Positions 53,063 through 63,515 of a stretch of 64,000 bases of DNA are shown in pieces. The first letter of the stretch is position 1, and every line of letters starts with the position of its first letter. The stretch is from the NCBI RefSeq assembly GCF_900187615.1, contig NZ_FYDO01000015.1:62001-126000 (forward strand), written 5' to 3'. The position numbers and the translations under genes are program-made. The notes below the pieces were generated by a model. It ran no database searches, had not been told where the DNA came from, and saw nothing but the letters and a program-made list of their open reading frames with translations. Source of the stretch: Pseudomonas sp. Irchel s3f7 (GTDB taxonomy: Bacteria > Pseudomonadota > Gammaproteobacteria > Pseudomonadales > Pseudomonadaceae).

Positions 53063-53377
53063 TTTGGGCCTCCCTCTTCGAAAACCCGGTTGCCCTTTAG
53101 GCGCAACGGCTAAATATCGGTCTAATCCGGCGCGTAGCTTTTGATACGCAGGCGGGTCGCTCTATGGCGAGTCATCCAAAACCTCTGCTTGCTCCCTTAT
53201 CCCGCAGCGTAGGTGGCAGCGTTCTAATCTGAAATATTTTTTCGCTCTATAGCCACTTCTGTCATCGCATATATATCTTTCTAAAACAGCGAGTTAATTG
53301 CACTGATAATCGTTCTTGTCATACGGGTGGCGTAATTTTGGCAATTTTTTGCCATTGTCCTTCAGTTCAAAAGAACG
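53063..53377. other. Region upstream of the secretion operon, no gene seen
   Basis: 315 bases of lower GC, rich in A/T around 53220-53300. It presumably holds the secretion operon promoter and the end of topB transcription. No RTX-substrate fragment or inhibitor gene is visible here. Confidence 0.4.
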
Positions 53378-55327
53378 CTACGAAGGCTTGGCCGGCTTTG
53401 CCGCGCGCTTGCTGCTGCTCGCTGGTTTGCGTTTGGCGGTCTTGCGTTGTTTTTTCCACGGGGTGGCCCCGCGCCCGGCGGGGCTTGCCGGGCCGCTGAT
53501 GGTCAGGCTCAAGCCGGCACAGCGGCTGACTTGCTTGCTCATCCAGGCGGCTTGTTTGGTGACGAATTCCTCAAGGCTCATTTCTCCGCTTTGCACCATG
53601 TCCAGAGCCTGTTCCCAGATGGCTGTGGTCCCCGGATCGGCAATGGCGCGCGGCACGGCATCGATCAGGCTGAACGCTGCGGGCGTTGCGGCCAGGGCTT
53701 TGCCGTTTTTCACCAGATAACCACGGTCGAGCAGACCCTGGATGATCGAAGCACGGGTCGCTTCGGTGCCGATGCCGGTGGTGTCCTTGAGCTTTTGCTT
53801 GAGCAGTGGATCCTCCACCAGTTTGGCGACGTTCTTCATCGCCTTGATCAGATCGCCTTCGGTGAATGGCTTGGGTGGCTGAGTCCAGAGGTCCTTGAAC
53901 TGCACGCCAGCCACCGCGCAATCAATGCCTTCGGCCAGGTTCGGCAGTGTTTGCGGTGTTGGCGCTTCGCGACCCTTGGCCGGTGCCAGTGCTTCAGGCA
54001 GGGCGCGTTTCCAGCCTGGTTCGATGATCTGTTTTCCCACGGCGCGCAAAGCCTCGCCAGCACAATCGAAATCGGCCTGGGTGCGGTCGTATTCGTGATT
54101 GGGCAGGAACTGTGCGAGATAGCGTGCGCGGATCAGCGTATAGACCGCACGGTGCTTGCCGGTCAGACGTTCAAGATTTTTCGCCGCGACGGTGGGGATG
54201 ATGCCGTGGTGAGCGGTGACCTTGGCATCGTTCCAGGCCCGCGAGCGGCGGTGCGGCTCAAGGTGATCGTGCAAGGCGTTCAGGGCCGGATCGGCCTGAC
54301 GCAGCGCTGCCAGAATCGCCGGTGCCTCGCTGTGCTGGCTGAGCGGCAGGAAGCCGCAATCGCTGCGTGGATAGGTGATGACTTTGTGGGTTTCGTAAAG
54401 CGCCTGAGCGATGTCGAGGGTTTCCTGGGCGCCGAGGCCGAGTTTTTTCGAACAGACTTCCTGAAGCGTTCCCAGGTCGAACGGCAGCGGTGCCACTTCG
54501 CGCATCCGCTCGGTGCGCAGCTTGATGACCCGGGCCGTGGAGGCGCTGCCTATGGCTGCCGCCGCTTGTTGTGCCAGGACCTGATTCAGGCAGCGGTCCT
54601 GATCGTCGCAAATCTCGGATGCCGCCCGCCATTGCGCGGTAAACGCGGTGCCGTTGTGCAGCAGCTGCACGTCGATGGCCCAATAGGCGACAGGTACGAA
54701 ATCGGCGATGCTGCGGTCGCGGTCCACCACCAAACGCAAGGTCGGCGTCTGTACCCGGCCCACCGGCAACACCCCCTGATAACCGGATTGGCGCCCGAGC
54801 AGCGTGAAAAGCCGACTCATGTTCATGCCGATCAGCCAGTCAGCCCGGGATCGTCCCAGGGCCGAGTGATAGAGACTGAACGTGTCGGCCCCCGGTTTGA
54901 GCGTGGCAAGGGCCTTGCGGATCGAGGCATCGTCCAGTGCCGACAACCAGAGGCGGCGGATCGGTCCGCGGTAACGGCAATGCTCGACCAGTTCGCGGGC
55001 GATCATCTCGCCTTCGCGGTCGGCGTCGGTGGCAATGATCAGTTCGGAGGCTTCGCCGAGCAGGCGCTTGACCGCCTTGTACTGGCTGGCCGTGCGTGGC
55101 TTGACGGTCATCTTCCATTTTTCGGGAATGATCGGCAGGTCCGCCAGCACCCAGCGCTTGTAGCGTGCATCGTAGGCATCCGGCGGCGCGGTTTCCAGCA
55201 GGTGGCCGATGCACCAGGTCACCGTGACGCCCGTTCCCAGCCAGCAGCCATCACCCCGGCGCCTGGCGCCGAGTACCGCTGCAATGTCTTTGGCCTGGGA
55301 AGGTTTTTCACAGAGGTACAGCTGCAT
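53378..55327 (-). CDS. topB: DNA topoisomerase III
   Basis: 649 residues. TOPRIM domain with LYLCEKPSQAKDIAAVLG at the start and the metal motif DADREGE (101-107); the active-site tyrosine is Tyr319 in VITYPRSDC; GVLPVGRVQTPTLRLVVDRD and TGIGTEATRASIIQGLLDRGYL are standard blocks. The C-terminus is a lysine-rich tail (KKQRKTAKRKPASSSKRAAKPAKPS) that probably binds DNA. It relaxes and decatenates DNA. It is divergent from lexA2, with LexA boxes in the 144-base gap. Confidence 0.95.
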   Translation of the reverse strand: MQLYLCEKPSQAKDIAAVLGARRRGDGCWLGTGVTVTWCIGHLLETAPPDAYDARYKRWVLADLPIIPEKWKMTVKPRTASQYKAVKRLLGEASELIIATDADREGEMIARELVEHCRYRGPIRRLWLSALDDASIRKALATLKPGADTFSLYHSALGRSRADWLIGMNMSRLFTLLGRQSGYQGVLPVGRVQTPTLRLVVDRDRSIADFVPVAYWAIDVQLLHNGTAFTAQWRAASEICDDQDRCLNQVLAQQAAAAIGSASTARVIKLRTERMREVAPLPFDLGTLQEVCSKKLGLGAQETLDIAQALYETHKVITYPRSDCGFLPLSQHSEAPAILAALRQADPALNALHDHLEPHRRSRAWNDAKVTAHHGIIPTVAAKNLERLTGKHRAVYTLIRARYLAQFLPNHEYDRTQADFDCAGEALRAVGKQIIEPGWKRALPEALAPAKGREAPTPQTLPNLAEGIDCAVAGVQFKDLWTQPPKPFTEGDLIKAMKNVAKLVEDPLLKQKLKDTTGIGTEATRASIIQGLLDRGYLVKNGKALAATPAAFSLIDAVPRAIADPGTTAIWEQALDMVQSGEMSLEEFVTKQAAWMSKQVSRCAGLSLTISGPASPAGRGATPWKKQRKTAKRKPASSSKRAAKPAKPS

Positions 55328-55398
55328 AACCACCATCGTCGATCAAGGTACGAGAGGTGCACAGAATGGCGGCTGACGCGCATCGGGGCAATCTTTAT

Positions 55399-55414
55399 CT
55401 GTATGCATGTACAG
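55399..55414. promoter_or_regulatory. LexA1-type SOS box
   Basis: CTGTATGCATGTACAG is a perfect CTGT-N8-ACAG SOS box, the operator of the main LexA of gammaproteobacteria. It lies in the divergent topB/lexA2 gap, 58 bases upstream of the lexA2 start and 72 bases upstream of topB. Confidence 0.88.
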
Positions 55415-55464
55415 CTTTTTGTGTCGCAGCTGACTGGAGGTCCTTGCCAGGGAAAAACCAAAAG

Positions 55465-55478
55465 AGTACAAATGTACT
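55465..55478 (+). promoter_or_regulatory. LexA2-type operator
   Basis: AGTACAAATGTACT, extended to GAGTAC-AAAT-GTACTC, is a palindrome fitting the AGTAC-N4-GTRCT operator described for the second LexA of Pseudomonas putida. It overlaps the ATG at 55472 and ends 2 bases before the ATG at 55481, so repressor binding would block the promoter's early transcribed region. Confidence 0.75.
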
Positions 55479-56089
55479 CCATGACGACTTTAACTCCCCG
55501 CCGTACCGCCATCCTGACTTTTATCCGCGAGCGCATCGCCGAACAGGGTCAATCTCCGAGCCTCGCTGAAATCAGCGAGGCGTTCGGCTTTGCCTCCCGA
55601 AGCGTGGCGCGCAAGCATGTGCTGGCGTTGACCGAGGCCGGTTTTATCGAGGTCAATCCTAATCAGGCCCGGGGCATTCGTTTACTCGGGCAACCACCGC
55701 GCCCGGAGTTGCTGGACATCCCGGTCCTCGGTCGGGTCGCGGCCGGCGCGCCGATCGGCGCCGATGCCGAGGTGCACAGCCGCTTGTTGCTCGATCCGTC
55801 GATTTTTTCGCGGGTGCCGGACTACATGCTCCGGGTCCGGGGCGATTCAATGATCGAGGACGGTATTCTCGACGGCGATCTGGTGGGCGTGCACCGCAAT
55901 CCCGAGGCGCTCAACGGCCAGATCGTCGTCGCGCGGCTCGACGGTGAGGTCACCATCAAGCGTTTCGAGCGGGTGGGTGACGTTGTGCGCCTGCTGCCGC
56001 GTAACCCGGCCTACCAGCCGATCATCGTCGAAGCCGATCAGGACCTGGCCATCGAAGGGGTGTTCTGCGGTCTGGTGAGGCAAGGCTGA
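55472..56089 (+). CDS. lexA2: LexA2 repressor of the imuA-imuB-dnaE2 operon
   Basis: 205 residues. N-terminal winged helix-turn-helix: TPRRTAILTFIRERIAEQGQSPSLAEISEAFGFASRSVARKHVLAL. The self-cleavage site is Ala91-Gly92 (VAAGAP); the catalytic Ser126 is in RGDSMIEDG and Lys163 in TIKRF. RecA-stimulated self-cleavage would release the mutagenesis operon. The start may be ATG 55472 (MYSMTTL) or ATG 55481. Its stop overlaps the imuA start by one base (TGATG). First gene of a four-gene SOS cassette. Confidence 0.92.
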   Translation: MYSMTTLTPRRTAILTFIRERIAEQGQSPSLAEISEAFGFASRSVARKHVLALTEAGFIEVNPNQARGIRLLGQPPRPELLDIPVLGRVAAGAPIGADAEVHSRLLLDPSIFSRVPDYMLRVRGDSMIEDGILDGDLVGVHRNPEALNGQIVVARLDGEVTIKRFERVGDVVRLLPRNPAYQPIIVEADQDLAIEGVFCGLVRQG

Positions 56090-56706
56090 TGGGCGCCGTC
56101 GTTGCGTTGGATACGCTGTTCAATGGCGGCCAGGTCTGGAAGGGCCGGCCTGCGCCACCGACCGTCAGCCCGCAACCCACCGGGCATGCCACGCTGGATG
56201 CGACGTTGCCCACCGGTGGCTGGCCGGAAGCGGCGCTGACCGAAATCCTCCTGACCGGGCAGGGTGTCGGCGAGTTGCAACTGGTGTGGCCAGCGCTGGC
56301 GCGGTTGGCGGCAGCGGGGGAGCGCATCGTGCTGGTCGCGCCGCCCTTCGTACCGTACCCCCAGGCGTGGCAGAACGCCGGGATCGACCTGCGCCAGTTG
56401 TCGATCATCCAGGCCAGCGAGCGCGATGCGCTGTGGGCGGCGGAACAATGCCTGCGCTCGGGCAGTTGCGGCGCCGTGCTGTGCTGGCCGCACAAGGCCG
56501 ATGATCGCGCATTGCGTCGCTTGCAGGTGGCGGCGGAAACCGGCCAGACCCTGGCGTTTGCCTATCGTCCGCTCAGTGAGGCCATCAACCCGTCACCGGC
56601 GGCCCTGCGCATCGCCATCGATGCGCAACCGGCGCAATTGCGGGTGCTCAAGTGCCGGGGCGGTCTGGCCCGCTCGGCGCCGATTGCCTTCGCCGTGGGG
56701 CATTGA
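56089..56706 (+). CDS. imuA: ImuA, RecA-like component of the mutasome
   Basis: 205 residues. A degenerate RecA-like fold: HATLDATLPTGGWPEAALTEILLTGQGVGELQLVWPALARLA, GERIVLVAPPFVPYPQAWQNAGI, SGSCGAVLCWPHKADDRALRRLQVAAE. It is sometimes annotated as SulA or cell-division inhibitor. It recruits the translesion proteins ImuB and DnaE2 for damage-induced mutagenesis. Its start overlaps lexA2, and imuB follows after 7 bases. Confidence 0.9.
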   Translation: MGAVVALDTLFNGGQVWKGRPAPPTVSPQPTGHATLDATLPTGGWPEAALTEILLTGQGVGELQLVWPALARLAAAGERIVLVAPPFVPYPQAWQNAGIDLRQLSIIQASERDALWAAEQCLRSGSCGAVLCWPHKADDRALRRLQVAAETGQTLAFAYRPLSEAINPSPAALRIAIDAQPAQLRVLKCRGGLARSAPIAFAVGH

Positions 56707-56713
56707 GGTTGCC

Positions 56714-58129
56714 ATGCGCTGGGTTTGCATTCTCTTCCCGCAATTGGCGCTGGACGCGGTACTGCGTCAGCGTGCCGATCCTGATGAACCTCTGGTTTTG
56801 CTGACCGGCCCGGCCCAGCGTCGGGTGTTGCAGGCGGTCAATGGCCCGGCGAGGGCGTTGGGCTTGCGTCCCGGTCAGTCCATGAGCGCCGCCCAGGCTT
56901 TGAGCAAAGGTTTTGCCACGGCCGAATACGACGCCGCCGACATCGAACACTGGCAACAGTTTCTCGCCGCCTGGGCCTATGGTTTCAGCTCCCAGGTCAG
57001 CGTGCATTACCCGCGCACCGTGGTGTTTGAAATCGAGTCCAGCCTCGGGCTGTTCGGTGCCTGGCCGCAACTCGAGGCGCGCTTGCGTCGCGAACTCGGC
57101 GAACTGGGTTTTCGTCATCGCATTGTCGCCGCGCCCAACCCGGTGGCGGCGCGGGTGCTGGCCAACGCTTATGACGGTCTTGTGGTGCCTGACGATCAAG
57201 CCTTGCAGCATCATCTGGGACAATTGCCGATCGACCGGATCGGGCTGGAGGCATCGGTTGCCACGGCATTGTTACGCATGGGCTTGCGCACCTTGAGTCA
57301 AGTGCAGGCGTTACCCCGGCATAGCCTCGCCCGGCGTTTCGAGGCTCAGGTGCTCAAGTATCTGGACGCGCTGCTGGGGTTGCGTCGGCTCGCACTGGCG
57401 TTCTACCTGCCGCCGGACCGTTTCGATGTGCGCATCGAGCTCAATTTCGATGTGCAGTCCCATCAGGCCTTGCTGTTTCCATTACGCCGGCTGACCGGCG
57501 ATCTGGCGGCGTTTCTTTGTGGTCGCGACAGCGGCGTACAGCGTTTTGACCTGCACCTGGAGCACGCGGGGTTGCCGGACACGCTGATCAAGGTCGGTCT
57601 GCTCAGCGCCGAGCGTGATCCGGCAATGCTCTTTGAACTGGCTCGGGGGCGACTGGAGCAAGTTCAGGTCGAGGCGCCGGTGCGCGGCTTCCGTCTGCGC
57701 GCCGAAGACCTGCCGGCGTTCGTACCCCAGCATCAGGAGCTGTTCGATGATCGTGCGCAGCAATCCTTGCCCTGGGAGCAACTGCGCGAACGCTTGCGCG
57801 CACGGCTGGGGGATGACGCGGTGCATGGCCTGCGCTTTCAGGCCGATCATCGACCCGAGTGCGCCTGGCAGGCCAAGGCCGACCATCACTCCTGCACGGG
57901 GCTTGCCGTCGTGAAGCGACCGGGTTGGCTGCTGACTGAACCGTTGGCCGTGCACCAAGGCTCGGCACGCATCCTCATGGGGCCGGAACGTATCGAGTCC
58001 GGTTGGTGGGACGGCGGCGATGTCCGCCGGGATTATTACCTGATCGAAACCCGCGCCGGCCAACAGGGCTGGGCCTACCGGGCGGTGGGTGAGGACGGCC
58101 CGTTGTGGTTGCAGGGCTGGTTCGCATGA
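56714..58129 (+). CDS. imuB: ImuB, non-catalytic Y-family polymerase of the mutasome
   Basis: 471 residues with the Y-family fold. The N-terminal [17 protein letters not shown] block replaces the catalytic metal-binding pattern of active DinB, as expected for ImuB, which is an adaptor for the beta clamp rather than a polymerase. Other blocks: [80 protein letters not shown] 56714 has a TTGAGG ribosome site. It overlaps dnaE2 by 4 bases (ATGA). Confidence 0.92.
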   Translation: MRWVCILFPQLALDAVLRQRADPDEPLVLLTGPAQRRVLQAVNGPARALGLRPGQSMSAAQALSKGFATAEYDAADIEHWQQFLAAWAYGFSSQVSVHYPRTVVFEIESSLGLFGAWPQLEARLRRELGELGFRHRIVAAPNPVAARVLANAYDGLVVPDDQALQHHLGQLPIDRIGLEASVATALLRMGLRTLSQVQALPRHSLARRFEAQVLKYLDALLGLRRLALAFYLPPDRFDVRIELNFDVQSHQALLFPLRRLTGDLAAFLCGRDSGVQRFDLHLEHAGLPDTLIKVGLLSAERDPAMLFELARGRLEQVQVEAPVRGFRLRAEDLPAFVPQHQELFDDRAQQSLPWEQLRERLRARLGDDAVHGLRFQADHRPECAWQAKADHHSCTGLAVVKRPGWLLTEPLAVHQGSARILMGPERIESGWWDGGDVRRDYYLIETRAGQQGWAYRAVGEDGPLWLQGWFA

Positions 58130-61100
58130 ATGTCGAATATGCCGAGCTGCACTGCCTGTCGAATTTCAGCTTCCAGCGCGGCGCGTCCAGTGCCCTCGAA
58201 CTGTTTCAGCGAGCAAAAAAACAGGGCTACCAGGCGCTGGCGATCACTGATGAGTGCACCTTGTCGGGCATCGTTCGCGCCTGGCAGGCAGCGAAATCCG
58301 TGGAGCTGCCGCTGATCATCGGCAGTGAAGTGCGCATCGAAAACGGCCCGAAATTGGTGCTGCTGGTGGAGAATCTGGAGGGTTATCAGGCGTTGTGCCG
58401 ATTGATCACCCGCGCTCGGCGTCGTACGCAGAAAGGCCAGTATCAAGTACTGCGCGAAGATTTCAGCGAACCGTTGCCGGGGCTATTGGCGTTGTGGGTA
58501 CCGGACGCGGTCGACGCTTTTGAGCAAGGGCACTGGCTGAAACAGGTCTTCACCGAACGCCTGTGGCTGGCGGTGCAATTGCATCGTGGCCAGGACGATG
58601 CACGACGCCTGAGCGAACTGTCAGCCCTGGCCCGGGAGTTGGGAGTTCCAGCGGTGGCCAGCGGCGATGTACACATGCACGCGCGCGGCCGGCGGGCCTT
58701 GCAGGACACCATGACCGCGATCCGTCATCATCTGCCCGTAGCCGATGCCGGGTTGCGGCTGCACCCCAACGGCGAGCGGCACCTGCGCGGTCTCGATGTC
58801 CTGCAGGCGCTTTACCCGCCAGCCTTGCTGGAACAAACGCTGGTTATCGCCCGGCGCTGCACCTTCGACCTCGGTCAATTGCGTTATCAATATCCCCGAG
58901 AACTGGTGCCTGAAGGGCATAGCGCCACGTCCTGGCTGAGCGAGTTGACCGAGCGCGGTATCCGCGAGCGATGGCCGCAAGGCGCCAGCGACAAGGTGCG
59001 CGGGCTGATCGACAAGGAGCTCGGGCTGATCGCCGAGCTGGGTTACGAAAGTTATTTCCTTACGGTTCAGGACATCGTCGCCTTCGCCCGACGCGAGAAA
59101 ATCCTGTGTCAGGGTCGAGGTTCGGCGGCCAACTCGGCGGTGTGTTTCGCCTTGGGCATCACCGAGATCGACCCCGACCGGATGAACATGCTGTTTGAGC
59201 GTTTTCTCTCCAAGGAGCGCAACGAGCCGCCGGATATCGATGTGGACTTCGAGCACGAACGCCGCGAGGAAGTCCTGCAGTACGTGTTCAAGCGCTATGG
59301 CCGGGGTCGTGCAGCGTTGACCGCTGTGGTCAGCACTTACCATGCGGCCGGCGCGGTGCGTGATGTGGCCAAGGCGTTGGGTTTGCCACCGGACCAGATC
59401 AATGCCCTGGCCGATTGTTGTGGCCACTGGAGTGATGAAACACCCCCCGTCGAACGCTTGCGTGAAGGCGGTTTCGATCCAGAAAGCCCGGTATTGCGCC
59501 GGGTGTTGAGCCTGACGCAGCAGTTGATCGGTTTCCCTCGACACCTGTCCCAGCACCCCGGTGGTTTTGTCATTTCCGAGCAGCCTTTGGACCATCTTGT
59601 ACCGGTGGAAAACGCGGCCATGGCCGAGCGCACTATCATTCAGTGGGACAAGGACGACCTTGATGCCGTCGGCCTGCTCAAAGTCGATATCCTGGCCTTG
59701 GGCATGCTCAGCGCGATTCGTCGTTGTTTCGATTTGCTGCGTCGTCATCGCAACCGCGATTTGAGCCTGGCAACCGTGCCTTCTGAAGACTCGCAAACCT
59801 ACGACATGATTGGTCGGGCCGACACCATCGGTGTGTTCCAGATCGAATCCCGGGCACAGATGTCGATGCTGCCCAGGCTCAAGCCCCGCAAGTTCTATGA
59901 CCTGGTGATCGAAGTCGCCATTGTCCGTCCGGGGCCGATTCAGGGTGGCATGGTGCACCCGTACCTGCGTCGTCGAAACAAGGAAGAACTCGAAAGCTAC
60001 CCCTCCGAAGAGTTGCGGGAAGTGTTGAAACGCACCCTCGGTGTGCCGCTGTTTCAGGAACAGGTGATGCAGATCGCAATCGTCGCCGCCGACTACAGCC
60101 CTGGCGAGGCCGATCAGTTGCGTCGTTCCATGGCAGCCTGGAAGCGCCACGGCGGGCTCGAGCCGCACCAGGAGCGGTTGGCTGCGGGCATGAAGAAAAA
60201 GGGCTATACCGCCGAATTCGCCGCGCAGATTTTCGAGCAGATCAAGGGCTTTGGCAGCTACGGTTTTCCCGAGTCCCACGCTGCCAGTTTCGCCTTGTTG
60301 ACGTACGCCAGTTGCTGGTTGAAATGCCACGAACCGGCCGCCTTCGCCTGCGCGCTGATTAACAGTTGGCCGATGGGTTTCTACAGTCCGGACCAGATTC
60401 TGCAGGATGCGCGCCGCCATCATTTGCAGATTCGTCCGGTGGACGTGCGCGCCAGCGATTGGGATTGCAGCCTGGAGCCGGTCACCGGGGCGCAACCGGC
60501 GATTCGCATGGGCTTGCGCATGATCAAGGGCTTTCGTGAGGACGACGCCCGGCGCATTGAAACGGCCCGTCTGAACGGTGCATTTGTCGACATCGCCGAC
60601 CTCGGGGAACGGGCGCGACTCGATGCCCGTGCCCAAGAGCAACTGGCCGATGCCGGTGCGTTGCGCGGGTTGGCCGGGGATCGGCACCGGGCGCGCTGGG
60701 AAGTGGCAGGCGTGCAAAAGCAGCTCGGCTTGTTCGCCGGGCTACCGAGCCAGGAGGAAGGTGCGGTGTCGCTGCCCAAACCCACGGTCGGCGAAGACCT
60801 GCTCGCCGATTACAACAGCCTGGGCACCACCCTCGGGCCGCATCCGCTGGCGCTGTTGCGCAGTGAATTGAAAGCCCGGCGCTGTCGCAGCTCAAAAGAG
60901 CTGCTTGACGTCGAGCACGGACGACTGGTCAGCGTTGCCGGCCTGGTGACAGGCAGGCAACGTCCAAGCACCGCCAGCGGTGTGACCTTCGTTACGCTGG
61001 AGGACGAGTTCGGCAACGTCAACGTGGTGGTCTGGCGCGACCTGGCCGAGCGGCAACGTCAGGTACTGGTCGGTTCGCAGTTGCTCAAGGTCGATGGGCG

Positions 61101-61203
61101 CTGGGAGAGAGAGGGCGAAGTCCGGCACCTGATTGCCGGGCGCTTGAGTGACTTGAGCCCGCTACTGGAGGGTATCAATGTGCGTAGCCGCGATTTCCAC
61201 TAA
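58126..61203 (+). CDS. dnaE2: DnaE2, error-prone DNA polymerase III alpha subunit
   Basis: 1025 residues, shorter than the replicative DnaE (about 1170). PHP domain at the N-terminus ([23 protein letters not shown]), then polymerase motifs: [65 protein letters not shown], the [14 protein letters not shown] and [20 protein letters not shown] blocks. A C-terminal OB-fold ([29 protein letters not shown]) is present. It inserts bases opposite damage, with ImuA and ImuB. ATG 58126 overlaps the imuB stop. Confidence 0.95.
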   Translation: MNVEYAELHCLSNFSFQRGASSALELFQRAKKQGYQALAITDECTLSGIVRAWQAAKSVELPLIIGSEVRIENGPKLVLLVENLEGYQALCRLITRARRRTQKGQYQVLREDFSEPLPGLLALWVPDAVDAFEQGHWLKQVFTERLWLAVQLHRGQDDARRLSELSALARELGVPAVASGDVHMHARGRRALQDTMTAIRHHLPVADAGLRLHPNGERHLRGLDVLQALYPPALLEQTLVIARRCTFDLGQLRYQYPRELVPEGHSATSWLSELTERGIRERWPQGASDKVRGLIDKELGLIAELGYESYFLTVQDIVAFARREKILCQGRGSAANSAVCFALGITEIDPDRMNMLFERFLSKERNEPPDIDVDFEHERREEVLQYVFKRYGRGRAALTAVVSTYHAAGAVRDVAKALGLPPDQINALADCCGHWSDETPPVERLREGGFDPESPVLRRVLSLTQQLIGFPRHLSQHPGGFVISEQPLDHLVPVENAAMAERTIIQWDKDDLDAVGLLKVDILALGMLSAIRRCFDLLRRHRNRDLSLATVPSEDSQTYDMIGRADTIGVFQIESRAQMSMLPRLKPRKFYDLVIEVAIVRPGPIQGGMVHPYLRRRNKEELESYPSEELREVLKRTLGVPLFQEQVMQIAIVAADYSPGEADQLRRSMAAWKRHGGLEPHQERLAAGMKKKGYTAEFAAQIFEQIKGFGSYGFPESHAASFALLTYASCWLKCHEPAAFACALINSWPMGFYSPDQILQDARRHHLQIRPVDVRASDWDCSLEPVTGAQPAIRMGLRMIKGFREDDARRIETARLNGAFVDIADLGERARLDARAQEQLADAGALRGLAGDRHRARWEVAGVQKQLGLFAGLPSQEEGAVSLPKPTVGEDLLADYNSLGTTLGPHPLALLRSELKARRCRSSKELLDVEHGRLVSVAGLVTGRQRPSTASGVTFVTLEDEFGNVNVVVWRDLAERQRQVLVGSQLLKVDGRWEREGEVRHLIAGRLSDLSPLLEGINVRSRDFH

Positions 61204-61321
61204 CACCGCAATCCCAGTGGGCTGAAGGAGCCTCGCGAGAATCAGCTATACCTCTATGAAACGAATGGCGTGCGACGTGCTCGAAACAAACGGGCGTAGA
61301 TGACCTGGATTGAGCCAACCG

Positions 61322-63433
61322 ATGCAATTTCTAGAGGATAGCCACGGATGTTCCGGCTGGAGCGGCGAGATGGCCGGGCGCATTCGTGCGTTCGACTGGA
61401 GCTGCACCGAACTGGGCGCACTCGACACGTGGCCCAGAAGCCTGAACAGCGCGGTGCAGTTGATGCTCGCGTCCCCCCTGCCAATGGTGATGCTTTGGGG
61501 GCCGGCCGGGTACATGATCTACAACGATGCCTACTCGCAGTTTGCCGGAGGGCGGCATCCCTATCTGCTGGGGTCGCCCGTTGAACTGGGCTGGCCGGAA
61601 GTCGCCGAGTTCAACCGGCACGTGGTCGATACCTGCCTGGCGGGTGGGACCTTGTCCTACCGCAACAAAGAATTGGTACTGCTGCGTGACGGGGTCCCGG
61701 AAGAAGTCTGGATGGACCTCTATTACAGTCCGGTCGCTGATGATACCGGGCACCCGGCCGGCGTCATGGCCATGGTGGTGGAGACCACGGAACGGGTGAT
61801 TTCCGAAAGCCGTCGACAGGCAGCTGAAGACGCTTATCGTGCCGACAACGAGCGGGTACGCCTGGCGCTGAATGCCGGTGCCTTGCTGGGCTCATTCGTC
61901 TGGGACATCAAGGCCAATGTGCTGTCCGGTGATGAGCGTTTCGCCCGCACGTTTTCCTATCCGCCGGGGCAAGATCTGGGGGATCTGCCGCATGAAGTCG
62001 CCGAGGCGCGCATTCATGTCGATGACTTCGACTGGGTTCAGGAACAAGTCAGGCATTCGGTTGGAACCGGGGAGCCGTTCAACGCCGAATACCGCATCCT
62101 GCGTCCCGATGGCAGTTACCTCTGGGTACTTGCCAGTGGCTGTTGCGAGTTCAACGAGCAGGGCGAAGCGTTTCGTTTTCCGGGGGTATTGATCGACATT
62201 CACGAGCGCAAGACCGCCGAAGAGTCCTTGCTCAAGTTCACCCGCAATCTGGAGCAGCGGGTGGCCGATGAGGTCGAGGCACGGATGACGGCGGAAGAGC
62301 AGTTACGCCAGTCCCAGAAACTCGAAGCCATCGGCGGCCTCACCGGTGGCGTGGCCCATGACTTCAACAACCTGCTGCAAGTGATCGCCGGCAACCTGCA
62401 CTTGCTGGCGCGTCACGAGCGCGACAATGCCAACGTGCAACGCCGGGTCGCAGCGTCGATTGCCGCCGTGGAACGTGGCGCAAAGCTGTCCTCGCAACTG
62501 CTTGCGTTCGCTCGTCGTCAACCGCTGTCGCCAGCGGTTTTTACCCTGCGGCAGATCTTCGACGGTCTGGCGGAACTGTTGCAGCGTGCACTGGGTGAAA
62601 CGCTCCAGGTGCACATGAGCGCCCCCGAGGATGCCTGGAATGTCTTTGTCGATCGCAATCAACTGGAGAACGCCATCCTCAATCTGGCGATCAATGCCCG
62701 GGATGCCATGCAGGGCGAAGGCACCATCGAACTGAGCGCCGAGAACATCCGCCTCAACCGCGAGTTTTGCGTCGGAAAGGGCATTGGTGCGGGTGATTTT
62801 GTGCGGGTGTCCGTGGCCGATACCGGCATCGGCATGCCGCCGCAGGTATTGGCTCAGGCCTTCGAGCCGTTCTTCACCACCAAGGCTGACGGGCAGGGCA
62901 CGGGGCTGGGGCTGAGCATGGTGTTCGGATTCGTCAAGCAAAGTGGCGGTCATATCGAGATCACCAGCGAAGTCGGGCAGGGGACACAGGTGCAGTTGTA
63001 TTTCCCTCGCACTCAACGTGTGGCACTGACTGAAACGCCGAAACCTGACGTGCATCAGCGCGGCGGACATGAACGCATTCTGGTGGTCGAGGACAATGAC
63101 GCGGTGCGCGCTTCGGTGGTTGAGCTACTGCGTGACGAGGGTTATCAGATCCTGACGGCCACCAACGCCGATGTGGCCATGCAAATGTTGCTGGAGGGGG
63201 CAGCGGTGGACCTGATTTTCACCGACGTGGTCATGCCCGGCCTGATCAAAAGTTCGGACCTGGCCGCTTGGGCGAGCGTGCAGGTTCCGCCGGTAGCCAT
63301 ACTGTTCACGTCAGGGCATACCCGCGACATCATCTCGCGCAATCACCAGCTCAGCCCCGAGACCCATCTGCTGAATAAACCGTATGGCCCTGAAGCGCTG
63401 ACCCAAATGGTGCGCACCGTCCTCAACGGCTGA
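61322..63433 (+). CDS. Hybrid sensor histidine kinase (PAS, HisKA, HATPase, receiver)
   Basis: 703 residues, no membrane segment, so a soluble sensor. Two PAS-type domains (about 40-155 and 180-295; the second with EYRILRPDGSYLWVLASG), a short coiled coil (305-330), the phospho-accepting His346 in GGVAHDFNNLLQ, the ATP-binding N box near 455 (NQLENAILNLAINARDAM), G boxes DTGIGMPP and GTGLGLSMVFGFV, and a receiver domain from about 583 (ERILVVEDNDAVRASVVELL) with its acceptor in FTDVVMPG. ATG 61322 was chosen; a TTG at 61310 would add four residues. No partner regulator gene is adjacent. Confidence 0.9.
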   Translation: MQFLEDSHGCSGWSGEMAGRIRAFDWSCTELGALDTWPRSLNSAVQLMLASPLPMVMLWGPAGYMIYNDAYSQFAGGRHPYLLGSPVELGWPEVAEFNRHVVDTCLAGGTLSYRNKELVLLRDGVPEEVWMDLYYSPVADDTGHPAGVMAMVVETTERVISESRRQAAEDAYRADNERVRLALNAGALLGSFVWDIKANVLSGDERFARTFSYPPGQDLGDLPHEVAEARIHVDDFDWVQEQVRHSVGTGEPFNAEYRILRPDGSYLWVLASGCCEFNEQGEAFRFPGVLIDIHERKTAEESLLKFTRNLEQRVADEVEARMTAEEQLRQSQKLEAIGGLTGGVAHDFNNLLQVIAGNLHLLARHERDNANVQRRVAASIAAVERGAKLSSQLLAFARRQPLSPAVFTLRQIFDGLAELLQRALGETLQVHMSAPEDAWNVFVDRNQLENAILNLAINARDAMQGEGTIELSAENIRLNREFCVGKGIGAGDFVRVSVADTGIGMPPQVLAQAFEPFFTTKADGQGTGLGLSMVFGFVKQSGGHIEITSEVGQGTQVQLYFPRTQRVALTETPKPDVHQRGGHERILVVEDNDAVRASVVELLRDEGYQILTATNADVAMQMLLEGAAVDLIFTDVVMPGLIKSSDLAAWASVQVPPVAILFTSGHTRDIISRNHQLSPETHLLNKPYGPEALTQMVRTVLNG

Positions 63434-63445
63434 CAAAAATTCCGG

Positions 63446-63467
63446 CGCGAGCAAGCTCGCTCCTACA
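63446..63467. repeat. REP half-element
   Basis: CGCGAGCAAGCTCGCTCCTA, a single REP sequence 12 bases after the kinase stop codon. Confidence 0.75.
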
Positions 63468-63515
63468 TGGGATTGTGTTGTGCGCCGGTGCAGCACACCC
63501 CAGCCATTGGGATAG

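Noticed and set aside
55349-55364. GGTACGAGAGGTGCAC near the topB start as a second LexA2 operator
   Set aside because: The half sites are spaced by five bases instead of four and the outer bases do not match.
53447-55471. A long plus-strand frame running into lexA2 from across topB
   Set aside because: This part is the antisense of topB. Only the last 205 codons, from 55472, show LexA features, so the longer product is an artefact.
58621-60717. A 698-codon frame antisense to dnaE2
   Set aside because: Shadow of high-GC coding DNA. No domain is recognisable, and dnaE2 is complete on the other strand.
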